Assembly (NCBI GenBank): GCA_949358305.1
Contig: OX442322.1
Coordinates: forward strand, 6,138,001-6,202,000
Direction of reading: 5' to 3'
Origin: Strigamia acuminata
Lineage: Eukaryota; Arthropoda; Chilopoda; Geophilomorpha; Linotaeniidae
Length of the DNA: 64,000 bases
Shown: positions 59,082-64,000 of the stretch, in pieces
Numbering within the stretch: position 1 is the stretch's first letter
Layout of the letters: each line of letters begins with the position of its first letter
Made by a program: the position numbers and the translations under genes
Notes under the pieces: generated by a model
The model's database searches: none
What the model was told of the DNA's origin: nothing
The model's input: only the letters and a program-made list of their open reading frames with translations

Positions 59082-60338
59082 TGTAACAAGCAGCGATAGA
59101 TTTATTCAGCGCATGTTAGATCTGAAAATACAAAAAGAGAATTTAATTTAATTGTAAACATGTTTGATTGTCTTGAAAACTTATCTAATAATTTTCCCAA
59201 AGTATTCTAGTTAAGTGGTTTCATTAGGTTTTGGAATCAATGGAAAATGTTGCTCATGCTGGTGATATTTTCTGAAATGACAATTGAGGTTATTATTATA
59301 ATTTTGAGTTTTAGTTTTGTTGTAAGTTGAATAAAATACTTATCTGTAATCTTTTCAATAAGTAGACTGCTTCCTGGAATGTAAAATGATATTAGGTTTA
59401 AGATCTTACTTGATTTCATATAGAGAACTGTGTTGTTGTAATTTTTCTGCATGTTTAAAAGTTCTTTCACTATATGTCATGTTTGCTTTGTTAGGTAAGA
59501 CTTATCTCTGATAATATTGTTAATTGTATTGTTGAAAATTGTCTTATGCAATAACAAGTTATTGTTTCATCATCTGTCAGATGCAATAACGCATTCTTAT
59601 TTCAGTAAGTGTCTGATGCAATGATGCGCTCTTGATACAAATGTATTCTGATGTAATCAAGCATTGTTGTTTCACAAGTTGGCTGATGCAATGATGTATT
59701 CCTATTTCATTTTGTTTCTGATGCAATAGTTTGTGATTGTTTAAACTATTGACTTATGTAATAACATGTATTTATTTCTACATTGTTTTTTGACACTAGC
59801 ATTGGATACAATTGTTGTTCTCATGCAATGCTATTGTAAAGAGTTTTCTTATTGGCAAATTGTAACTGTTATTGCCACTCTTGACTCTGACTCCAGTCAG
59901 AGAGCACTCTTAGATATGATTCTAAAATGTAAAGATTTACTCACAGACTGTTGAATAAACAAGTTGTGTTCTTCATGTCAAAGTCTTGCATATTCCTTAT
60001 CATGACTTGTGAGTAGGAAGCTGATACACACTCTACCTGAGAAGAAGCGATGCAGTGAAGCCCGGTTTTTGAAGCCTGGACCACTGGACTTGAAGGTTCT
60101 TCCCCTAGAACAAAGCGATGACGCACAGGTATGGAAAAAACTACCGATATTCAAAGAGTTATTAGTCACTACAATATCACAACGCAATGTACGCCAATAT
60201 ACGCTAAGAGCGGTTGATGAATCGCCATATCGCAACAAGAGCAGTCAAGGAATCGCCATAATACACCAAGAACAGCTGATGAGTCGTCATACAACCTTAC
60301 ACTGAGTTTCCACTACGTACGGGAGGAAATTTGCAACA
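59082..60338. mobile_element. 1257-bp solo LTR inside C2 gag
   Basis: Starts TGTAACAAGCAG, ends TTTGCAACA and is flanked by CCAA (59078-59081, 60339-60342). C1 has an uninterrupted gag at this point. A 4-bp TSD and TG...CA ends fit a Gypsy LTR. TTGAATAAACAAG at about 59951 may be its polyadenylation signal if it is + oriented. No full-length partner is in the window. Contains a tandem tract at 59535-59770. Confidence 0.75.
59535..59770. repeat. Degenerate tandem repeats in the solo LTR
   Basis: Five or six units of about 45 bp with core CTGATGCAAT.ATG or CTTATGCAATAAC, then a T-rich part with TTTCA. Repeated cores in an LTR often bind transcription factors; that is inference. Confidence 0.75.
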
Positions 60339-60342
60339 CCAA

Positions 60343-60852
60343 AGCTGTTCCATCCTTGTGCTGCATTGCTTGTAATTTCGACAAAATCGTTTTTATTTGT
60401 TGTCTAAATTTCGCTTTCAACGCATCTTTCCATTGAGTCCAAGTTCTGGTCGGATATAGTGGAAGTTGATCTAAATACCACGATGATGCGGAAGATTTCA
60501 GCACAATAGACAGATGTTTAATTCTTTCGGTGTCATCGGCAATCGTATCTTCATATCCGATTAACCACATGTCAATATTTCCTGTAGCTGGATCAAAGTC
60601 AACTGGATTTCTTCTATTTACCACTAAGTTTTGTAATACTGTCTGTATTGCTACCAGTTCTGGTGATGGTGAAGCTTGAGCCATTTTATCTGGAAATTGT
60701 TCACTTTTAATTATCACTGGTGATTGAATTAATCCTTTGTGCTCCTCAATATCTTTGGCTGCGTCCTCAAATGCGTTGTCCAAATTTATCTGTACACTTT
60801 CCAAAAGATCACCTAATTCTAATTGTTCTTCAGGCAATAACCAATTATACAC
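60343..60852 (-). pseudogene. C2 gag, N-terminal part
   Basis: Acidic start (ELGDLLESVQINLDNAFEDAAKDIEE), then NPVDFDPATGNIDMWLIGYE, ASSWYLDQLP and TWTQWKDALKAKFRQQ, the same domain as C1 and D gag. An internal ATG (MAQASPSPEL) aligns with the gag starts of C1 (MASASPEL) and D (MATSSTAT). Cut by the solo LTR after HKDGTAL. Confidence 0.85.
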
Positions 60853-61830
60853 ACCTGGATCTATTAGTCGGGGGTCTCAAAATCTTCCCTTTTTTGAATT
60901 TTTTGTTCTCCTTCGGATTTTGATTTCTTCCTCCGATCAGTCACTTTATCATCAGGTGGTTCACTTGGTGAATCAAGTTCACCTGGTTCCTTTTTTGAAA
61001 ACAGATAATCCGATACTAATTGTGGAAGTTTGTATCGTTTGGATTCCGCAATGATTAAATGTTCAGACTTGAAGACACAATCCTTTTATTTGAAACACTT
61101 GAATTCCCTTATTCACTTGTAAATAACACTGTAACACTTTAACACACAGAACACTTTCACTTTCTGAAAAACAATTCAATGATTAGACAATTCGATCTTC
61201 ACAATCAAATCTCAAAATTCATCAAAACAATTCAAAGAAACATTTTCACGGTCATTTCTTACAAAAATATCAAAAACACTTCATTTTCATGATCATATAA
61301 TTTACAGAAATATCAAAAACAATTCAAAACTATTCAATTTTCACGGTCATGTGTTATATAATTCAGAAATTCAAAACAATCAAATTTTCACGGTCATAAT
61401 TACAAAAATTTATCAAACACTTTTATTTTCACGGTCATAATTCAAAATTATCAAAAACTATTATTAGTAAATAATCAAGAAAACTTTTTATTAGTAACAC
61501 TTTACAAAAATATCCAGAAATTCAAAATTATTCATTAGCAAATTCAAATAATAATTCTTTATTAATATACACTTTTATCAAAAACACTATAACTGAATTC
61601 TTTATTTAATTATAATAAACAACACCAAATAAATTCAATTCACAATCAAACTTCACATCAGTCAACACTTAATGCAAATTCATCCAATTAAATATTCAAG
61701 AACTTTATCTTATTTTATTTTTAAACTTTGCCAATTTTCTACTCAATTAGCTATATTTACTTCATTAAGAATGAGTCACTTCTATCATTCCTATCTCTAT
61801 CAGCAATGATTCACTCATATTCAAATTAAG
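60853..61830 (-). other. Leader of C2
   Basis: AT-rich and non-coding. TTTTCACGGTCAT-type repeats, five copies at 61240-61440, alternate with TCAAAA.CAATT words; the same array is in C1. Confidence 0.65.
61240..61440 (-). repeat. TTTTCACGGTCAT tandem array
   Basis: Five units of 40-60 bp, each with (A/T)TTTTCACGGTCAT or TTTTCATGATCAT followed by TTACAAAAAT.TATCAAA. The ACGGTCA/TGATCAT core is conserved while the rest drifts. Confidence 0.7.
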
Positions 61831-62606
61831 TTGGGCTTTTTCAAAATTTTATATGATTTTAAAGCAATTTTCAAACTAAATTTTGCCAATTTTCTAGTTT
61901 TAATTCTAATTTTCAACTATTTTACTCTAATTTTTACAATTTTAAGAATTTTAACTCTAATAAATTTTGATTTTTCATGTTTTACACTCTAAGTGGTGGA
62001 GATGCAGGGCAGAAAAGTCCCTGTATAAATGCTTTATTTAAGAGCTAAAATGTTAGTAAAAATCTGGAATTTTGAGTAAAATAGTTGAAAATTTGTCCCT
62101 GAAAATGAGTAAGGTTGAAAAAGCAAATTGCCTATAATATTATCAGATTTGAAAGCAAAAAAAGAGACTTGTGAAAATCAATTTTAGTGTGAAAATTGAG
62201 AATTGGGAATGAATATTTGATTATTTTGTGAAAAAAGTGTTGAATATTTAATTATTTTGTGTAAAAGTGTTGAATATTTAATTAGCTTGTGTAACAGTGT
62301 TGAATATCTAAGTGTTTTGAGTTGAAACTGAGCATGAATGTTAAATGAGTTTGCATGTAACTGAATATTTAATTAGTTTAAAACAATTAAACAGTATTTT
62401 AGAATTAAAGCCTAGTTTTAATGATGAATCATTTTAAGGTTATAAATATTTTGAATATTTTTAAGAATTGTAAATAGTTTTAGACAATTTTAACTCATGC
62501 ACAGTTATAAGTAATAATAATATGAATTATTTTCTTTTCTCCCTAGCATGGTGAAAGTGTTTTGGTGATTAGTGTTTCACAAGTGAGGTGAATTTGTGTT
62601 TTGTGA
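61831..62606 (+). other. AT-rich leader or flank of D
   Basis: No gene. It contains a 31-bp tandem repeat (62210-62320) of TGTTGAATATTTAATTATTT then TGTGTAAAAG, about 3.5 units. No LTR boundary is recognisable, so the start of D is unknown. Confidence 0.5.
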
Positions 62607-62789
62607 GTGTATGCCTTCTATAATTGGAGTGGATCCATATTGAAGCTGGATCCTTCAAATATAACATTTCGCAAGAAATCATCAAGTATAATTGCGGAAG
62701 ATAGAGGACGAAACTACACATTAACAACAGAATTCAAGTCTGATGAACATTTGGATAGCGAGATAGAATTAGAGGATAGTGACCTCTAG
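62607..62789 (+). CDS. Short acidic ORF upstream of D gag
   Basis: 60 codons ending EFKSDEHLDSEIELEDSDL, 11 bases before the gag ATG. C1 and C2 have an acidic segment at the same place fused in frame to gag, so this may be a separated gag N-terminus or an upstream ORF. Confidence 0.4.
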   Translation: MYAFYNWSGSILKLDPSNITFRKKSSSIIAEDRGRNYTLTTEFKSDEHLDSEIELEDSDL

Positions 62790-62800
62790 AAGAAGTCAAG

Positions 62801-63850
62801 ATGGCGACTAGTTCAACTGCAACCTTGGAAACCCTATTAAAAGGACTAGTAGTGCAAAAGCGCAATCCAGTCAATTATGATACCAAAACTGGAAACATTG
62901 ACAAATGGATTGTTGGTTATGAAGCGATTGTTGCTACGGATACGGAACGTGCCAAGCATCTGCCGATTGTAATGAAGGAAGATGCGCTCTCCTGGTACAT
63001 CGAGCAGCTACAAGCTAACCCTAGCTGGGCTTGGGACGAATGGAAAGCAGCATTGCAGAAAAAATTCCGCCGTAGGCCCGAGCACGTCCTCAATACCCTA
63101 CACGCCCTTAAGCATGAAGAAGGGACGGCTATTGACTTTATTAAGAAAGTTCTCCACTTGTGTTCATTTGCCAGACCAGCCCTCAGTGAAACCCAGAAAA
63201 TCAACTATGTCTATCAAGCTATGAAGCAGCCTATAAAAGACAGGTTGATGACAGTTTTTCCCACGGCTATGGATGATTTGATGGAAAGAGTTCAGCTTTA
63301 TGAAGCCCATGGAGTGAAGGAAGATCCGTCGACAGCTTTACTGACCCTCGTACAGAAACTTGTGGCTGACAAGGCGACCGTCGCACCGTCAACTTATTTG
63401 ACTGGAGTGGCAGAAGCCCCAAAGTCGCTCGCAGAACTTGTAGCAGAAAACAACTTTCTAAAAGAACAGAATATGTTTTTGCAGAATGGCGTATTGCAAG
63501 AGACGATCTCTCCAATTTTCCATCAAGGGACTTGGTTTACCCCAGTCAACAATCAGCGTCAAGGAGGAAATTTTTTCCGAAGAACCCAGCAGAAGCAGCA
63601 GCAATTCCAGCAAAGTTCTCCGCAGAACTGGCAGAATTTTCAGCAGCAGCAAACTAGACCCGGATGTTTCCATCAGCCCAACTGCACCTGCTGTGCGTCA
63701 CAAAACAGAGGTGGCGGTGGGAAGAGGCGTGATACTTGGCGTTATAATAATAAGAATAATGAAGAAAATAATAGTAACCAGGGAAATGGTCCTGCTAACA
63801 GTAATTCCGGTAGTGATAATAACCAACAAGGAAATCCACCGGGGAACTAA
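62801..63850 (+). CDS. D gag
   Basis: 349 aa, intact. Related to C1/C2: NPVNYDTKTGNIDKWIVGYE, ALSWYIEQLQANPSW, HALKHEEGTAIDFIKKVLHLCSF and LYEAHGVKEDPSTALLTLVQ. The tail is Gln/Asn/Gly-rich, with a small Cys/His cluster (CFHQPNCTCC) that is not a canonical CCHC knuckle. Ends PPGN with TAA. Particle protein of the element. Confidence 0.88.
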   Translation: MATSSTATLETLLKGLVVQKRNPVNYDTKTGNIDKWIVGYEAIVATDTERAKHLPIVMKEDALSWYIEQLQANPSWAWDEWKAALQKKFRRRPEHVLNTLHALKHEEGTAIDFIKKVLHLCSFARPALSETQKINYVYQAMKQPIKDRLMTVFPTAMDDLMERVQLYEAHGVKEDPSTALLTLVQKLVADKATVAPSTYLTGVAEAPKSLAELVAENNFLKEQNMFLQNGVLQETISPIFHQGTWFTPVNNQRQGGNFFRRTQQKQQQFQQSSPQNWQNFQQQQTRPGCFHQPNCTCCASQNRGGGGKRRDTWRYNNKNNEENNSNQGNGPANSNSGSDNNQQGNPPGN

Positions 63851-63862
63851 AGAAAACAGACC

Positions 63863-64000
63863 CGGGGAAACTAGTAGTGCCGCAAAGACAGTCAAAGAGA
63901 AGAAGGATGAGAAGAAAGATGGAAATAGTTGACATTAACACCACTGAGGAGATGCTAACAATACCTGTTGTAGTGGATGATTTGGAAGTTAAAGGTGTAT
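63863..64000 (+). CDS. D protease, start only
   Basis: The frame -1 to gag (GKLVVPQRQSKRRR, then EEMLTIPVVVDDLEVKGV) corresponds to the C2 protease start ([31 protein letters not shown]). The window ends before the active-site Asp. Confidence 0.75.

Larger units (their letters stand above)
52870..61830 (-). mobile_element. Gypsy element C2, minus strand, 5' LTR not found
   Basis: 3' LTR 52870-53473, polypurine tract, 3' UTR, integrase/RNase H, RT, protease, gag split by a solo LTR, and leader. Several single-base frame changes disable pol. Leader similarity with C1 ends near 61830 and no second LTR is recognisable before element D, so the 5' end seems truncated or rearranged. Confidence 0.8.

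Overview
This is a stretch of animal nuclear DNA, most likely from an arthropod, built almost entirely of transposable elements. No host gene, tRNA gene or rRNA gene could be supported. The arthropod reading rests on two promoters of TATA plus a TCAGTT/TCAGTG-type initiator near 17.9 and 18.9 kb, TTAGG-rich satellite at 19.3 kb, and a copia-like element primed by a half tRNA-iMet as known for Drosophila copia. The species cannot be named from the sequence.

Left part (1-15000). A copia remnant (3-407) abuts a truncated LTR plus leader of a large Gypsy family, 'A' (copy A1, 408-2427, + strand). A second, nearly complete copy, A2, lies on the minus strand (2428-15000): 597/594-bp LTRs, a tRNA-Pro-like primer site, a pol ORF whose catalytic acids are mostly replaced, a long spacer, and a GC-rich third ORF (ORF3) behind a splice acceptor. 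A2 sits in a Polinton/Maverick integrase gene.

15-23 kb. Polinton remnants (integrase with chromodomain, adenovirus-like cysteine protease), a degenerate CATAGC/CATCGC tandem tract, then a 0.4-kb inverted repeat whose arms hold divergent core promoters with short first exons and GTAAGT donors. Next comes a decayed minus-strand Gypsy (C1).

23-63 kb is a nest of insertions, mostly with readable target-site duplications (TSDs). An acidic, TR-GAG-like minus-strand remnant (H) was split by Gypsy E (24433-30391, TSD TCCTT), which itself holds a solo copia LTR (27727-28314, TSD TGGCC). A copia remnant G (30460-31443) was split by copia F, which starts at 31444. F contains a 2441-bp gag-only element (32258-34698, TSD TAATC), a MITE in gag (35546-35757, 9-10 bp TSD), the 13.5-kb Gypsy B (39315-52808, TSD ACTC) and, at 52870, Gypsy C2. 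C2 is split by a 1257-bp solo LTR (59082-60338, TSD CCAA). Gypsy D starts at about 62.6 kb on the + strand and runs off the end.

Gypsy B is the most interesting unit. It has 1020-bp LTRs with no difference I could see, intact gag (about 1027 aa) and pol (about 1356 aa) linked by two tandem A-AAA-AAC -1 slippery sites, a row of three hairpins, and an apparently spliced 929-codon ORF3 in the envelope position. ORF3 is not an envelope: it has no signal peptide or membrane segment, but basic NLS-like clusters, a proline-rich centre and a PPxY motif. A2 has the same plan, so A and B may define a lineage of 12.6-13.5-kb Gypsy elements with a non-envelope, spliced accessory protein.
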